Below the pieces are notes generated by a model that was not told the origin of the DNA, did no database searches, and was given only the letters and a program-made list of their open reading frames with translations. The position numbers and the translations under genes are program-made. Shown one piece after another: positions 1 through 11,512 of a stretch of DNA of 64,000 nt (positions are counted from its first letter, which is position 1; the number at the start of each line of letters is the position of its first letter). Origin of the DNA: Alteromonas sp. BMJM2 (GTDB lineage: Bacteria; Pseudomonadota; Gammaproteobacteria; Enterobacterales; Alteromonadaceae); the NCBI RefSeq assembly GCF_027257845.1, contig NZ_JAPVOT010000008.1, positions 62,001-126,000 on the forward strand. Reading direction: 5' to 3'.

Positions 1-533
1 TTGACGTTTTCTTAGATCTAAAATTTCACGATATCCCCAATACTGTGGCAAAGGCCTGTAAAGCCGCTGCTGAACTTGGTGTGTGGATGGTAAACGTTCA
101 TGCCTCTGGCGGTTTGCCAATGATGCAGGCCGCAAAGCTTGCTATTGAAAATAGCAATAACCCTAAAACTAAACTGATTGCTGTTACTGTGCTAACCAGC
201 ATGGATCAAGAACAGCTTTCAGGTGTTATTGATAATGTAACGCCTGAAGAGCAGGTATTGCGACTGGCAGCGTTGACTGAAAAAGCAGGCTTAGACGGTA
301 TCGTTTGCTCAGCGCAAGAAGCAGCTGCACTACGCAAACGTCATAGTGATGATTTTTTACTGGTAACACCTGGCATAAGGCCTAGTGGAAGCCAAGCTGG
401 TGATCAGAAGCGAGTAATGACGCCGCCTGATGCTATTAAAGATGGGGTAAGCTATTTAGTGATGGGACGACCCATTACACAGGCTTCAGATCCCGTGGCA
501 GTGTTAGCAGAGGTAAATGATTCTATTCGTTGA
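1..533 (+). CDS. pyrF: Orotidine 5'-phosphate decarboxylase, C-terminal part (cut by window start)
   Basis: Decarboxylates OMP to UMP in the last step of pyrimidine synthesis. The open frame runs in from the window edge (first full codon at 3) and begins inside the catalytic motif, read as [14 protein letters not shown], whose Asp-x-Lys-x-x-Asp set is the family signature. The phosphate-binding end is also visible (TPGIRP near the middle and YLVMGRPIT close to the C-terminus). The first third or so of a roughly 230-residue enzyme lies outside the window. It is followed by a bidirectional terminator shared with ald. Start not visible. Confidence 0.95.
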   Translation, partial: DVFLDLKFHDIPNTVAKACKAAAELGVWMVNVHASGGLPMMQAAKLAIENSNNPKTKLIAVTVLTSMDQEQLSGVIDNVTPEEQVLRLAALTEKAGLDGIVCSAQEAAALRKRHSDDFLLVTPGIRPSGSQAGDQKRVMTPPDAIKDGVSYLVMGRPITQASDPVAVLAEVNDSIR

Positions 534-681
534 AAGTGGGTTATTTTGAAGTGTTTGGGTTTTTCTAGACCTTCTACAGAGTTTTTATCGAGCGGTTCTT
601 GATCATTTATTGAACTCTTATCAATAACCGCCACATGCCTTGACAGTGAATTCGTTTTCGGTTCATCAATCGAATGCATAT

Positions 682-721
682 AAAAAAGCTCGACGTCTTA
701 TTACAGACATCGAGCTTTTTT
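682..721. terminator. Bidirectional rho-independent terminator between pyrF and ald
   Basis: A 12-bp arm AAAAAAGCTCGA (682-693) pairs with TCGAGCTTTTTT (710-721) across a 16-nt loop. The A and T runs on both sides let it end transcription from pyrF (+) and from ald (-). Confidence 0.85.
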
Positions 722-756
722 ATTAAGTGGACTAACCCAAAGCAGTAGCTGCTAAA

Positions 757-1890
757 TTATAGACCGTTAAGCGCTACTTCTGCTGGCGTATAAGTTAGGC
801 CAAGTTCTTCACCCAACGCATCGACAACCGCCTTATACGTAACTTTTCCTTCGTGGGTGTTCAAACCCGCAAGTAAATGCTTGTCATCTAGCATTGCTTG
901 AACAGGACCTTTGTTTGCCAAAGCAAGGCCAAACGGCAGAGTTGCATTGTTTAGTGCCATCGTTGAAGTGCGTGCAACACCACCTGGCATGTTAGCAACA
1001 CAATAGTGCACAACATCATCAATGATATAAACAGGGTCTTGGTGTGTCGTTGCTTTTGAAGTTTCAAAACAACCACCTTGGTCAATGGCAACGTCCACTA
1101 ATACCGAGCCAGGCTTCATTGCTGCAATCTGTTCACGGTTAAGTAACTTAGGCGCTGCTGCACCAGGAATTAATACCGCGCCTACCACTAAGTCAGCTTT
1201 CGACGAATAGTGCTCAATTGCGTCAACAGTAGAATATACGGTCTTTACTTGGCCATTAAAAATATCGTCAATCTGACGCAAGCGTGGAAGTGAGCGGTCA
1301 AGGATCACGACTTCAGCGCCTAAACCCAAGGCCATTTTCGCTGCATTAGTTCCCACAACGCCACCACCAATAATCAGTACTTTACCTGGTGCTACACCTG
1401 GTACACCGCCAAGTAGGGTTCCGCTACCACCGTGGGCTTTTTCCAAGTAATGGGCACCGGCTTGCACAGACATACGGCCTGCAACTTCACTCATAGGCGC
1501 CAGAAGAGGGAGGCCGCCGCGGTCGTCAGTCACCGTTTCATACGCAATACATGTTGCGCCAGATTCAACAAGAAGTTTAGTCTGCGTTGGGTCTGGTGCA
1601 AGATGAAGGTAGGTATATAAAGTCTGACCTTTTCGCAGCATTTTACATTCGTTAGGCTGAGGCTCTTTTACCTTTACAATCATCTCAGCTTCTGCAAACA
1701 CTTGCTCAGCGGTTGACGCAATAGTAGCCCCTGCAGCCTCGTACATCTCATCAGTAAAGCCAATGGCGTCGCCTGCTAATGTTTGAACTAGCACAGAGTG
1801 ACCGTTGCTTGTAAATTCTTTTACTGCAGCTGGCGTAAGGCCAACACGATACTCGTGGTTTTTTATTTCTTTTGGTACACCAACTAACAT
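757..1890 (-). CDS. ald: Alanine dehydrogenase
   Basis: NAD-dependent oxidative deamination of L-alanine to pyruvate and ammonium, or the reverse; cytosolic hexamer in the family. The 377-aa length is normal. It has the N-terminal signature [18 protein letters not shown], pyruvate-binding K75 and catalytic H96 (in TYLHLAPD), the Rossmann motif GGGVVG at about residues 175-180, and D270 in VDVAIDQGG, all at the positions used in characterised alanine dehydrogenases. It is divergent from lrp across about 160 bp, so control by Lrp, which responds to leucine and alanine, is likely but inferred. Confidence 0.95.
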   Translation of the reverse strand: MLVGVPKEIKNHEYRVGLTPAAVKEFTSNGHSVLVQTLAGDAIGFTDEMYEAAGATIASTAEQVFAEAEMIVKVKEPQPNECKMLRKGQTLYTYLHLAPDPTQTKLLVESGATCIAYETVTDDRGGLPLLAPMSEVAGRMSVQAGAHYLEKAHGGSGTLLGGVPGVAPGKVLIIGGGVVGTNAAKMALGLGAEVVILDRSLPRLRQIDDIFNGQVKTVYSTVDAIEHYSSKADLVVGAVLIPGAAAPKLLNREQIAAMKPGSVLVDVAIDQGGCFETSKATTHQDPVYIIDDVVHYCVANMPGGVARTSTMALNNATLPFGLALANKGPVQAMLDDKHLLAGLNTHEGKVTYKAVVDALGEELGLTYTPAEVALNGL

Positions 1891-2051
1891 ACTAGGTCCT
1901 CTTATTACTGATGAGCTCTGAGTGGCTCGGCTTTAAAAATAACTATGTGTTTATTTTGGCGAGTATACGTTAATAAAAAGCGAACTATGTGCTGAAAAAT
2001 AGAATTTACTAGCATATAGTATGGCTATGATTGGCTTTTGAAAAATATTAT

Positions 2052-2537
2052 ATGTTAGTAAAAACCCCAAAACACCTTGACCGAATAGACAGGAATATTC
2101 TGGTTCAGTTACAAAAAAACGGACGGGTTTCTAATGTGGAACTGGCTAAGGAAGTGGGCCTGAGCCCCAGCCCTTGCCTCGAGCGGGTTAAGCGATTGGA
2201 AAGCCAAGGCTATATAAAAGGCTACCATGCCATTGTGGATCCAGAAAAACTTGGCGCCGCAATGTTAGTGTTTGTGGAGATAACATTAAGCAAAACTTCG
2301 GTGGATATCTTTGCAGAATTTTCTGCTGCCGTAAAATTGCACGATGATATACAAGAATGTCACTTAGTCTCAGGCGACTTTGATTTTTTGTTGAAGGCAA
2401 GAGTGGCAGATATGTCTAGCTATCGAAAGCTATTAGGGGACACATTACTGCGCTTGCCGGGCGTCAGTGAGTCTAGAACTTATGTCGTTATGGAAGAAGT
2501 CAAAAGTACGTCTTCTTTGCGCATTAATTTGAAATGA
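2052..2537 (+). CDS. lrp: Leucine-responsive regulatory protein
   Basis: Global feast/famine regulator. It carries an N-terminal helix-turn-helix (LDRIDRNILVQLQKNGR, then SNVELAKEVGLSPSPCLERV) and a C-terminal RAM ligand-binding domain with HLVSGDFDFLLKARV, very close to enterobacterial Lrp. A longer reading from TTG at 2031 adds seven residues. ATG 2052 was preferred because the Lrp core starts a few residues later, although neither start has a strong Shine-Dalgarno. Upstream and divergent is ald; downstream comes ftsK, the same order as in E. coli (lrp-ftsK-lolA-rarA-serS). Confidence 0.93.
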   Translation: MLVKTPKHLDRIDRNILVQLQKNGRVSNVELAKEVGLSPSPCLERVKRLESQGYIKGYHAIVDPEKLGAAMLVFVEITLSKTSVDIFAEFSAAVKLHDDIQECHLVSGDFDFLLKARVADMSSYRKLLGDTLLRLPGVSESRTYVVMEEVKSTSSLRINLK

Positions 2538-2759
2538 TGAAAGCATGGCTCAAAATGTTGCTTTTATGGTAGGCTGTGCAAAAATACAGTGCTTTAATAC
2601 TCGCGCGCTTTCAATACCTTACAGAACCAGTACCTATCGGTTGCAGAAGGTTTAAAGCGGTTACAAAGAATGGAATGTAGGAAACAAAACGGGTTTCCTG
2701 TACTTACAGCGCATTACATAAGCAGTAGTGGCAGATAAATTAAAGGTTTTATAAACGTT

Positions 2760-5615
2760 ATGGCGCGATTAACAGGGGTTCAGCGAGTGTGGGAAGCAGG
2801 CATGATAGTCGCTTGTGTTTTCGCCTTTTTCTTATTGCTGGCACTAGCATCTTTTCATCCTGGCGATCCTGGATGGAGTCAAGCCGGGCTTCAGCTCGAT
2901 GTACACAATTGGGTGGGGGCGACCGGCGCGTGGGTTGCCGATTTATTGCTATTTTCTTTCGGCTTCCTCGCCTATTTATTGCCTTTTGGTGCTGCGTTCT
3001 TAGGCTGGTTTCTTTTTCAGCACATTAAAGAGCTTGATGAATTTGACTACCTTACAATAGGTCTTCGCATTATCGGCGGTTTGCTTATGGCACTCGGTGC
3101 CACGGGGATCGCGAGTATCAACTTTGACGACATTTACAACTTTTCGGCTGGGGGCTTTGTTGGAGATGTTATAAGTTCTGCGCTCGTTCCCTATTTTAAT
3201 ACCGCAGGTACCATTCTCCTTTTGCTCTGTTTCTTTTGCACAGGGTTTACATTGCTAACCGGCGTAAGTTGGCTTTCCATTATTGACAAAATCGGTGAGG
3301 GCGCCTTGTGGCTTACGAAAAAAACGATTGCTGCACCCCAGCGGTTACTGTCTTTTGAGATGCCGCGCTTAGGGATAACCAGTAGTGTTAAGGATAATAC
3401 CGCTTCATCAGGTGAGCTTGATATTACGACCATGCGTGCTGAGCCTGCCTATGAATCTGGTTCTGGCTCTGGTTTTGATCATGAGCAGGGGCAGAAGCAG
3501 GAGAGGGGAGCGCAATCTGCTGCGCCTTCACACAATGCTCACAATTCACATGATAATAGCGCGGCGAATCAGCGTCATTCGCCCTCTGAGAGACAGGAAC
3601 CACGGTTTACGGTAGACATTACTCACGATACCAGCCAGTCAGATGAAGAGAGCGAACCGCCATTTTATTCTCACATCGACGATTCAGACGAGCCATCAGC
3701 GTCTTCCAAGGATATCGAAAAAGAGCCGAAAAAATCGCCATTTTCTTTATCAGGCATGCGCGCGGCAGTTAAGGATAAAGTGAGGTTGGGTGATTCTGGA
3801 AATTCAGCTGAATCAAGCGTTGATAGTAGAGCGGATGAAGATGCTAACGAAATGACTCCTAACGCAACAAACTCTGCCGCTTTCAGTGAAAGCACAAGAA
3901 AAGCTGAGCCAACCATCGGTGACTTTGACGAGTTTGACGAATTTAACGCAGACATGCCTTACGCAAGCGACGAAGAAGACTCAGCGAACTCGCATAGTCA
4001 ATCTCCCGTAGAACCTGCTATGGCTCAAAAAACGGTAGATACTTCTGTACAACAACCATTTTCGCCAGCGGCAGTGGGTGCTAAGCCTATTAAGCCAAGA
4101 CAGGAAATTGATGAAAACATGGCACCCATGCCATCGTTTGATTTGCTAGAGCGAGCCGATAAACACGAAAACCCCCTTACCCAAGAAGAGATTGAGGGTA
4201 TATCTCGCCTGGTTGAGGAAAAGTTAGCCGATTTTAATATTGAAGCCACGGTAGTGGGTGTTTATCCAGGGCCTGTTATTACGCGCTTTGAGCTTGATTT
4301 AGCGCCGGGGGTTAAGGTAAGTAAAATCACTGGTTTGTCGAAAGATTTGGCGCGAGCGATGTCTGCCATGTCGGTGCGCGTGGTTGAGGTTATCCCAGGT
4401 AAATCGGTTATCGGTTTAGAGCTGCCAAACAAGCAACGAGAAATGGTTCGTTTAAGCGAAGTTATCAGCTGCGATGCATTTCAATCGAATAAATCGGCGC
4501 TTACCATGGTACTTGGCGCTGATATATCCGGTAAGCCAGTTATTGTAGATTTAGCAAAAATGCCCCATGTACTCGTTGCTGGCACAACAGGCTCGGGTAA
4601 ATCGGTAGGTGTGAACGTTATGATTTTGAGCCTGCTGTATAAAAGCACGCCTGAAGACGTTCGTATGATCATGATAGATCCTAAAATGCTCGAACTATCG
4701 GTATATGAAGGTATTCCTCACTTACTGTCTGAAGTAGTTACCGATATGAAAGAGGCGGCAAATGCCCTTCGCTGGTGTGTAGGCGAAATGGAGCGCCGAT
4801 ATCGATTAATGAGTGCACTTGGTGTGAGAAACCTCAAAGGCTACAACGTGAAAGTTGAAGAGGCTAAGGCAAATGGAACGCCGATTAAAGATCCGCTCTG
4901 GAAAAATGAAGAGAGCATGGAAACCGAAGCGCCAGATTTAGATAAATTACCTGCCATTGTGGTTGTGGTAGACGAATTTGCCGACATGATGATGATTGTT
5001 GGTAAGAAAGTAGAGGAATTGATTGCCCGAATTGCACAAAAAGCGCGAGCTGCAGGCATACACCTTATTTTGGCCACGCAAAGGCCGTCTGTAGATGTCA
5101 TTACCGGATTAATAAAAGCAAACATACCCACTCGTATCGCTTTTCAGGTATCAAGCAAAATAGATTCACGCACCATATTAGACCAGCAGGGTGCTGAAAC
5201 ACTGCTTGGTATGGGTGACATGCTTTACCTACCGCCCGGAAGTCCGGTGCCTACACGAGTACATGGCGCGTTTGTAGACGATCATGAAGTGCATGCCGTG
5301 GTTGCCGATTGGCAGAAACGTGGCGAACCCGAGTACATTGATGAAATTCTAAACGGTGAAGCGTCTGCTGAAGTACTTCTGCCTGGTGAGCAACCTGAAG
5401 GTGAAGAGCAAGAGTTTGACGCATTTTACGATGATGCCGTCGCATTTGTTACTGAAACACGCCGTGCAAGTGTGTCTAGCGTGCAGCGTAAATTCAGAAT
5501 TGGTTACAATCGGGCAGCGCGTTTAGTTGAACAAATGGAGGCGAGTGGGGTCGTAAGTGCACAGGGGCACAACGGAAATCGCGAAGTCATAGCGCCGCCC
5601 CCAATAAAGGAATAA
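2760..5615 (+). CDS. ftsK: DNA translocase FtsK
   Basis: Septum-anchored motor that pumps chromosome ends toward XerCD-dif during division. Four or more hydrophobic segments fill residues 1-190. A low-complexity acidic/Ser-rich linker runs to about 440. The RecA-like motor follows, with Walker A GTTGSGKS near residues 607-614 and Walker [11 protein letters not shown] near 732-741, then ATQRPS. The C-terminal winged-helix gamma domain (about 888-951) contains the [20 protein letters not shown] helix-turn-helix that reads KOPS and contacts XerD. At 951 aa it is much shorter than the 1329-aa E. coli protein, the difference lying in the linker. The last codons are 4 nt from lolA, suggesting co-transcription. 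Confidence 0.97.
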   Translation: MARLTGVQRVWEAGMIVACVFAFFLLLALASFHPGDPGWSQAGLQLDVHNWVGATGAWVADLLLFSFGFLAYLLPFGAAFLGWFLFQHIKELDEFDYLTIGLRIIGGLLMALGATGIASINFDDIYNFSAGGFVGDVISSALVPYFNTAGTILLLLCFFCTGFTLLTGVSWLSIIDKIGEGALWLTKKTIAAPQRLLSFEMPRLGITSSVKDNTASSGELDITTMRAEPAYESGSGSGFDHEQGQKQERGAQSAAPSHNAHNSHDNSAANQRHSPSERQEPRFTVDITHDTSQSDEESEPPFYSHIDDSDEPSASSKDIEKEPKKSPFSLSGMRAAVKDKVRLGDSGNSAESSVDSRADEDANEMTPNATNSAAFSESTRKAEPTIGDFDEFDEFNADMPYASDEEDSANSHSQSPVEPAMAQKTVDTSVQQPFSPAAVGAKPIKPRQEIDENMAPMPSFDLLERADKHENPLTQEEIEGISRLVEEKLADFNIEATVVGVYPGPVITRFELDLAPGVKVSKITGLSKDLARAMSAMSVRVVEVIPGKSVIGLELPNKQREMVRLSEVISCDAFQSNKSALTMVLGADISGKPVIVDLAKMPHVLVAGTTGSGKSVGVNVMILSLLYKSTPEDVRMIMIDPKMLELSVYEGIPHLLSEVVTDMKEAANALRWCVGEMERRYRLMSALGVRNLKGYNVKVEEAKANGTPIKDPLWKNEESMETEAPDLDKLPAIVVVVDEFADMMMIVGKKVEELIARIAQKARAAGIHLILATQRPSVDVITGLIKANIPTRIAFQVSSKIDSRTILDQQGAETLLGMGDMLYLPPGSPVPTRVHGAFVDDHEVHAVVADWQKRGEPEYIDEILNGEASAEVLLPGEQPEGEEQEFDAFYDDAVAFVTETRRASVSSVQRKFRIGYNRAARLVEQMEASGVVSAQGHNGNREVIAPPPIKE

Positions 5616-5619
5616 CAAT

Positions 5620-6399
5620 ATGAAGAACAAAGCAATGTACCTTGTACGCAGTGTGCTTTTAGTGGCTGCTGGCGCAACAAGTTTTGTGTTAAATGCTCAA
5701 ACACAGGCCTCAGTCGAAGCTGCTCCTGAATCCATGGCTGCTTCTGAATCCATGGCCGCACCTGAAACAATGAGCGATATTGATACTAACGACACATCGT
5801 CATTAAAAACACTGCTCAGTGATATGCGTCAGTTTCGGGCTAACTTTGCTCAAACCGTTGTGGATGCCCAACAAAATGTAGTACATGAAGCACAGGGCGT
5901 GCTTGTGATGACACGTCCTGACAAGCTGCGTTGGGAAACAACTTTTCCAGACGAGACGCTACTGATAGCCGACGGCGAGGCCGTATGGAATGTAGACACA
6001 TTTGTAGAGCAGGTTACTGTGCTATCTCAGGCAAATGCCATTAAAGACAACCCTGTCATGCTATTAACGTCTAATGACGACAGCATTTGGTCGATGTTTT
6101 CTATTAGCCAGCTTGATAATGCGCTATCGCAGCTGTTAGAGCAAAAAAACAGGTCAGGACAAGAAAACACGTCAGGTTTGCGCAGCTTTCAAATAACACC
6201 TAAGCAGCAGGGCGGACAAATATTAACGCTTACCCTTACGTTCAATAGCGACAACGAGCTTGCTGCGTTAACCATGTTAGATGCTCAGCAACAGATAAGC
6301 ACGCTGACATTCAGTGATATAGAAACAACCTTCCCACTTGCCGCTGATACCTTTGAGGTTGAAGTGCCAGACAGTTTTATAATTGATGACCAACGTTAA
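5620..6399 (+). CDS. lolA: Outer-membrane lipoprotein carrier protein LolA
   Basis: Periplasmic chaperone that carries lipoproteins from LolCDE to LolB. Residues 1-26 form a signal peptide with a hydrophobic core and a likely cut after VLNA. The core carries [10 protein letters not shown] and the conserved stretch [21 protein letters not shown] typical of LolA. Between the signal and the LolA fold lies an unusual insert with an internal repeat (ESMAAS / ESMAAP / ETM; DNA repeat near 5727-5770), making the protein longer (259 aa) than the usual ~200. AAAGGAATAA upstream sets the ATG. The 3' end overlaps rarA by 14 nt. Confidence 0.93.
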   Translation: MKNKAMYLVRSVLLVAAGATSFVLNAQTQASVEAAPESMAASESMAAPETMSDIDTNDTSSLKTLLSDMRQFRANFAQTVVDAQQNVVHEAQGVLVMTRPDKLRWETTFPDETLLIADGEAVWNVDTFVEQVTVLSQANAIKDNPVMLLTSNDDSIWSMFSISQLDNALSQLLEQKNRSGQENTSGLRSFQITPKQQGGQILTLTLTFNSDNELAALTMLDAQQQISTLTFSDIETTFPLAADTFEVEVPDSFIIDDQR

Positions 6400-7693
6400 T
6401 CAGGCATTCGCCCCACTGGCCGCGCGTATGCGGCCTACCACCATTGAAGAATACAGCGGCCAATCTCACCTTTTAGGCCCTGATAAGCCTCTTCGTAAAA
6501 TGCTAGAAGCGGGTCACTGTCATTCGATGATTTTGTGGGGGCCCCCTGGAACAGGAAAGACAACCTTAGCAGAGCTCATCGGAGAATATACTAACGCTAC
6601 AGTGCTTCGTATTTCAGCGGTGACGTCTGGGGTAAAAGACATTCGTGCGGCCATGGACAGCGCTCAAGATAACGCACGCTACAATCAGCGTACGCTGTTA
6701 TTCGTTGATGAAGTGCATCGTTTTAATAAAAGTCAGCAGGACGCGTTTTTACCTTTCGTTGAATCCGGTGTCGTGACGTTTATCGGTGCAACCACGGAAA
6801 ACCCGTCTTTTGAGCTAAATAATGCGTTGTTATCTAGGGTAAGAGTTTACGTACTTAAGCCACTTGAAAATGATGCTTTGGCCGAGCTAGTAGAACGGGC
6901 TTTAGCCAATGTGCAAAAAGGGCTGGGCGAACGACATTTAAAAATTTCAGAACCTGCAAAACAAGCCCTTATCGACTTAAGCAGTGGTGATGCCAGACGC
7001 CTTCTCACTTATTTAGAGCTATCAGCCGACTTTACCAATAATGATGAAATTGCTATTGGCGACATTGAGCAAGCCGTTGGCCAAAAAGTGGCGAGCTACG
7101 ATAATAAGGGCGATACGTTTTACGATCTCATTTCAGCCTTTCACAAATCGGTGAGAGGTTCAGATCCCGATGCGGCTTTGTACTGGTACGCGCGTATTTT
7201 AGACGGTGGTGGCGATGCCCTTTACGTTGGTAGGCGTTTGCTGGCCATCGCTTCAGAGGATATTGGCAATGCTGATCCGCGGGCCATGCAGCTTTGCATT
7301 AATGCGTGGGATACATTTCATCGCGTAGGTCCAGCTGAAGGCGAACGAGCTATCGCGCAGGCTGCTGTATACTGTGCATTAGCCGCAAAGAGCAATGCGG
7401 TTTATATGGCGTTTAGTGCTGCAAAGGCATTAGCGAGAAAAACGTCAGATGCGCCAGTGCCTATGCATTTACGTAACGCTCCCACGTCGTTAATGAAAGA
7501 TCTCGGCCATGGCGATAGTTATCGCTACGCACATAATGAGCCAAATGCTTTTGCGGCAGGCGAGACTTATTTGCCTGAAAATATTGTTGGAACGCGATTC
7601 TATGAGCCAAGTGAGAGGGGCTTAGAAAAGGCACTTAAAGCGAAACGGGATTTCTTAGACAGCTTAAATTCACAGAGCAACAACAAACGGTAA
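6386..7693 (+). CDS. rarA: Replication-associated recombination protein A (MgsA/RarA AAA+ ATPase)
   Basis: AAA+ clamp-loader-like ATPase acting at stalled forks. Walker A GPPGTGKT lies at residues 52-59 and Walker [15 protein letters not shown] near 106-119. The sensor region reads [12 protein letters not shown], and the C-terminal tetramerisation region contains DNKGDRFYDL-type sequence ([20 protein letters not shown]). 435 aa is normal. ATG at 6386 was chosen over TTG at 6383. It overlaps the end of lolA by 14 nt, implying translational coupling in the ftsK-lolA-rarA-crcB-serS run. Confidence 0.95.
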   Translation: MTNVNQAFAPLAARMRPTTIEEYSGQSHLLGPDKPLRKMLEAGHCHSMILWGPPGTGKTTLAELIGEYTNATVLRISAVTSGVKDIRAAMDSAQDNARYNQRTLLFVDEVHRFNKSQQDAFLPFVESGVVTFIGATTENPSFELNNALLSRVRVYVLKPLENDALAELVERALANVQKGLGERHLKISEPAKQALIDLSSGDARRLLTYLELSADFTNNDEIAIGDIEQAVGQKVASYDNKGDTFYDLISAFHKSVRGSDPDAALYWYARILDGGGDALYVGRRLLAIASEDIGNADPRAMQLCINAWDTFHRVGPAEGERAIAQAAVYCALAAKSNAVYMAFSAAKALARKTSDAPVPMHLRNAPTSLMKDLGHGDSYRYAHNEPNAFAAGETYLPENIVGTRFYEPSERGLEKALKAKRDFLDSLNSQSNNKR

Positions 7694-7705
7694 AGGGGTA
7701 TTAGC

Positions 7706-8101
7706 GTGTCATTTGGCGTATCACACAGCGTAACATTGTACTGTTTTATCGCCGCTGGCGGCGCGACAGGTGCATGTTTACGCTATTTTGTTACCACAAC
7801 GGTAGATTCTTGGTTTGGAAAAAACATGCCGTTTGGTACACTAACAGTAAATGTCATTGGCTCATTCGCGCTGGCGCTTCTTTATGGCTTGATAGAACGT
7901 CACGATTTGAGCGATTCGCCATACCGCGCACTACTAGGTGTGGGGTTATTAGGCGCATTTACAACATTCTCAACGTTTTCCATTGAAACGCTAACGTTGT
8001 TAGAAAATGGGCTGTGGCTAAAGGCCATAGCAAACGTATTTCTTAATGTCGGCGCTTGCTTAATAGCAGGGTGGCTGGCAATTGAATTGATGAAAGGATA
8101 A
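7706..8101 (+). CDS. crcB: Fluoride ion channel CrcB/Fluc
   Basis: Small inner-membrane channel that exports fluoride as a dual-topology dimer. At 131 aa it has four hydrophobic segments. Family motifs are GGATGACLRYF near the start, GTLTVNVIGSFALALLYG containing the conserved Asn of the pore, and GLLGAFTTFSTFSIET, the phenylalanine track. GTG start at 7706 with TAAAGGGG ahead. No fluoride riboswitch could be placed: only 12 nt separate it from rarA, so expression follows the operon. Confidence 0.93.
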   Translation: MSFGVSHSVTLYCFIAAGGATGACLRYFVTTTVDSWFGKNMPFGTLTVNVIGSFALALLYGLIERHDLSDSPYRALLGVGLLGAFTTFSTFSIETLTLLENGLWLKAIANVFLNVGACLIAGWLAIELMKG

Positions 8102-8105
8102 GTAG

Positions 8106-9407
<1,302 letters not shown>

Positions 9408-9512
9408 ACTGAGAGGCTTTGCAATACTTGTTGAACACTGTAGGCAGCTACTCGCACTTGTTCATATCTAAAGTATTGTATTAAAAGGTTTTTAATTAGA
9501 CGTACAATAAAG

Positions 9513-9542
9513 GCCTGATGGTTTCTACCTCAGGCTTTTTTT
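9513..9542 (+). terminator. Rho-independent terminator after serS
   Basis: Stem GCCTGA (9513-9518) / TCAGGC (9530-9535) with an 11-nt loop, followed by seven T residues. Confidence 0.85.
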
Positions 9543-9619
9543 GTATTTGCTGGTGTAATCGGTTATGCGTAACGCGAATTTTGGTTAACCATCATTGTAT
9601 TTGCTAGAAAATTGCAATT

Positions 9620-9639
9620 CTTATTAGAAGTCTAATAAG
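9620..9639. promoter_or_regulatory. Dyad-symmetric operator candidate upstream of the SRAP gene
   Basis: CTTATTAGA-AG-TCTAATAAG forms two perfect 9-bp arms with a 2-bp centre. It ends 20 bp before the GTG start and directly follows a 10-bp palindrome AATTGCAATT (9610-9619). The geometry suits a homodimeric repressor. No known regulator consensus was recognised. Confidence 0.45.
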
Positions 9640-9659
9640 TGTAAAAACAGGGAGGCTAT

Positions 9660-10355
9660 GTGTGCGGTTTTATTCAACGAGAGACAAACGCCCCCGCGGT
9701 TTTAGAACTGCTTGAGGAAGTGGGATTAGGTGAAACCATTCCGCTTTTTAACGATGAGGCACAGCATAGCGATACACTCAATTTTTATCCAGCATTTGGC
9801 AAAGCGGTAGATAAACGTATCTCTAACCTTATTGTAGATAGTAAGCGCACTATAAATGCAACGTGGTGGTTTGACGCGAGCCCCGCTGGCGAGACATTAG
9901 CGCTTGGTGATCGCACCACCTTTAATGCAAGAAATTTGGATAGCCCTTACTGGCATAAAGCAATATCTAAACGGCGTGGAGTTGTTGTCGCTACTGCAGT
10001 GGGAGAGTCTAATCTTTCTGCTAAGGTTAAATCACAGTATTTAATGCGTCCTACCAGCGGCGCCATGCTGCTGGGTGTGGTCTATCGAATGTTTAGTAAC
10101 GGGTGCTTTTCATGTGCAGTGGTAACGCGGCCGCCAAGACCTGATTTTAGCCAGTATCACGAAAAATCCATTCCTTGTTTCTTACCCCACGATAAAGAAG
10201 TTATCAACGCTTGGCTTGGGAATGAGGACCACGAAGCTGTCGATGAACTATTGTCTAACCCAAAAATTTACTGCGACCTGGAAGTCACTAAAGTGAAAAC
10301 CTTTAAAAGCGGCGAACCTTTAGCACCCACAACTATACTGCCAGCTTCCAAATGA
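9660..10355 (+). CDS. SRAP (HMCES/YedK-like) domain protein, divergent
   Basis: SRAP proteins shield abasic sites in single-stranded DNA by a thiazolidine link to the N-terminal Cys2. The start MCG is kept, so Cys2 becomes the N-terminus after Met removal. Other family features are FNARNLDSPYW (the NAR motif), a Glu in VVVATAVGES in place of the usual GFYEW strand, and CAVVTRPP...YHEKSIPCFLP, where the His corresponds to the catalytic His of the usual IHDRMP motif. Thus Cys2, Asn, Glu and His can all be proposed, though the flanking sequence is divergent. The GTG at 9660 overlaps an out-of-frame ATG at 9658; GGGAGG (9650-9655) fits the GTG. Stand-alone gene. Confidence 0.75.
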   Translation: MCGFIQRETNAPAVLELLEEVGLGETIPLFNDEAQHSDTLNFYPAFGKAVDKRISNLIVDSKRTINATWWFDASPAGETLALGDRTTFNARNLDSPYWHKAISKRRGVVVATAVGESNLSAKVKSQYLMRPTSGAMLLGVVYRMFSNGCFSCAVVTRPPRPDFSQYHEKSIPCFLPHDKEVINAWLGNEDHEAVDELLSNPKIYCDLEVTKVKTFKSGEPLAPTTILPASK

Positions 10356-10384
10356 TAAAGAGCCTACACAGCATCTAATGGGAT

Positions 10385-10412
10385 AGCTGCTATGTCGGTA
10401 AAACAGCTTTTT
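10385..10412 (+). terminator. Weak hairpin with T-run after the SRAP gene
   Basis: AGCTG (10385-10389) pairs with CAGCT (10404-10408), followed by a run of T. The stem is short and the loop is 14 nt, so this is only a possible terminator. Confidence 0.4.
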
Positions 10413-10549
10413 TCTATGATGTTGTGATAATAGTCTCTAGTAAAATGCCAGTGGCACTATTTGTGCTCCACATATTAAAGAAGGGCATATTAGAGAAAGG
10501 CATATAAGGGAAGAACACTTTATTAGGAAAGTACATTTTAATAGAGGCG

Positions 10550-10897
10550 TTATAGGCAGCGCGCAGGTTTTGGTAGGCCAGCTAGCTTTGTTGCTTGTTT
10601 GGCTGGGCCTTTTTTGAACAACCGCTGTAAATAGCGGCTATTTCCTTTTTCGGGGCCAAACTTGTTTGCCATGGCTTTAACCAGCGCTCTAATAGCGGGG
10701 CTTGTTTCATACTCTTCATAAAACTCACGAACAAAACGAACGACTTCCCAGTGTGCATCGCTTAGCTCAATACTCTCTTCTTGGGCCAGTAAGGGCACCA
10801 TTCCCTCATCCCACAACGTATAATCTAGCAGGTAACCCGCTTTGTCTGTTGGAATTTCATTTCCGTTGTAGGTAAAGCTAAACGTCTCTTGTGACAT
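10550..10897 (-). CDS. tusE: Sulfur relay protein TusE/DsrC family
   Basis: Last carrier in the Tus relay, passing persulfide from TusBCD to MnmA for 2-thiolation of U34 in Lys/Glu/Gln tRNAs. 115 aa, with the conserved core [13 protein letters not shown] and [16 protein letters not shown], a helix-turn-helix-like middle and the swinging C-terminal arm LPKPARCL, whose penultimate Cys114 is the sulfur carrier. Only this one C-terminal Cys is present, as expected for TusE rather than dissimilatory DsrC, which has two. It lies downstream of tusDCB across about 250 bp. Confidence 0.92.
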   Translation of the reverse strand: MSQETFSFTYNGNEIPTDKAGYLLDYTLWDEGMVPLLAQEESIELSDAHWEVVRFVREFYEEYETSPAIRALVKAMANKFGPEKGNSRYLQRLFKKGPAKQATKLAGLPKPARCL

Positions 10898-11058
10898 ATT
10901 TCTCTCGTTCGTCTTTCTCTTAGATTTTTCTCTTAGGTCTATCTATTGGCTTTTTTCGTAGTGAGTTCTTGCAAGGCTATTTCGAAGCGTCTTCTAATAG
11001 GTCATTTCAGTGCCACGATTTCTCTTTACTAGGCCATATCACCTTTATAAACCTCCAA

Positions 11059-11104
11059 ATACGCTTCACCAAAAATGCTTCACCAAATATGCTTTACTAA
11101 ATAC
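11059..11104. repeat. Imperfect tandem repeat between tusB and tusE
   Basis: Three tandem units of 14-16 bp read roughly ATACGCTTCACCAAAA, ATGCTTCACCAAAT and ATGCTTTACTAAAT. They lie in the intergenic gap that separates tusE from the tightly packed tusDCB genes. No function assigned. Confidence 0.6.
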
Positions 11105-11146
11105 AGCCCACCCACACTTTAACGCAAACCAATCTAACCCATAAAC

Positions 11147-11512
11147 TCAGAGCGTAACCCATTGTTGATGACGATTCGCTAGCTCTGCAAATTCTCGGTG
11201 ATTGATTAGTGAAACATTTTTCACAACACACGCACCTCGAAGCTCTAAATCTGCTTTTACTGCAAAAAGCATAGTCTTGCTGGGGCTCGCTTCGGCTTCG
11301 TTCGACAACGCTTTACGCTTAGCTAATAGTGAAGCAATACCAGATTGTGCAAAAACGCCATCGCCAGAAAATATAATGATGAGCGCAGAGTCAGTGGCTT
11401 GGTCTGTTTTAACACCGGTATTAGAAGCCGACTCATTATTTGCTTCGAAAACGGCATTAATTAGTGCTGTGTTGCTATCTGAAAGCTGTGTACTGGTAAT
11501 ATTGATAATCAT
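11147..11512 (-). CDS. tusB: Sulfur relay protein TusB/DsrH family
   Basis: Subunit of the TusBCD heterohexamer that takes sulfur from TusA. Recognised by position after tusD and tusC, by the overlapping junction, and by the short alpha/beta pattern ending NHREFAELANRHQQWVTL, typical of DsrH/TusB C-termini. At 121 aa it is longer than the ~95-aa E. coli protein; the extra residues are a Ser/Asn/Ala-rich stretch after residue 25 and a loop near 70. The ATG overlaps the tusC stop in a TAATG arrangement, indicating translational coupling. Confidence 0.82.
   Translation of the reverse strand: MIINITSTQLSDSNTALINAVFEANNESASNTGVKTDQATDSALIIIFSGDGVFAQSGIASLLAKRKALSNEAEASPSKTMLFAVKADLELRGACVVKNVSLINHREFAELANRHQQWVTL

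Noticed and set aside
452-679. 75-codon minus-strand frame between pyrF and ald
   Set aside because: It overlaps the pyrF 3' end in antisense and has no domain.
7691-7705. Fluoride riboswitch ahead of crcB
   Set aside because: Only 12 nt separate rarA from crcB, too little for the aptamer.
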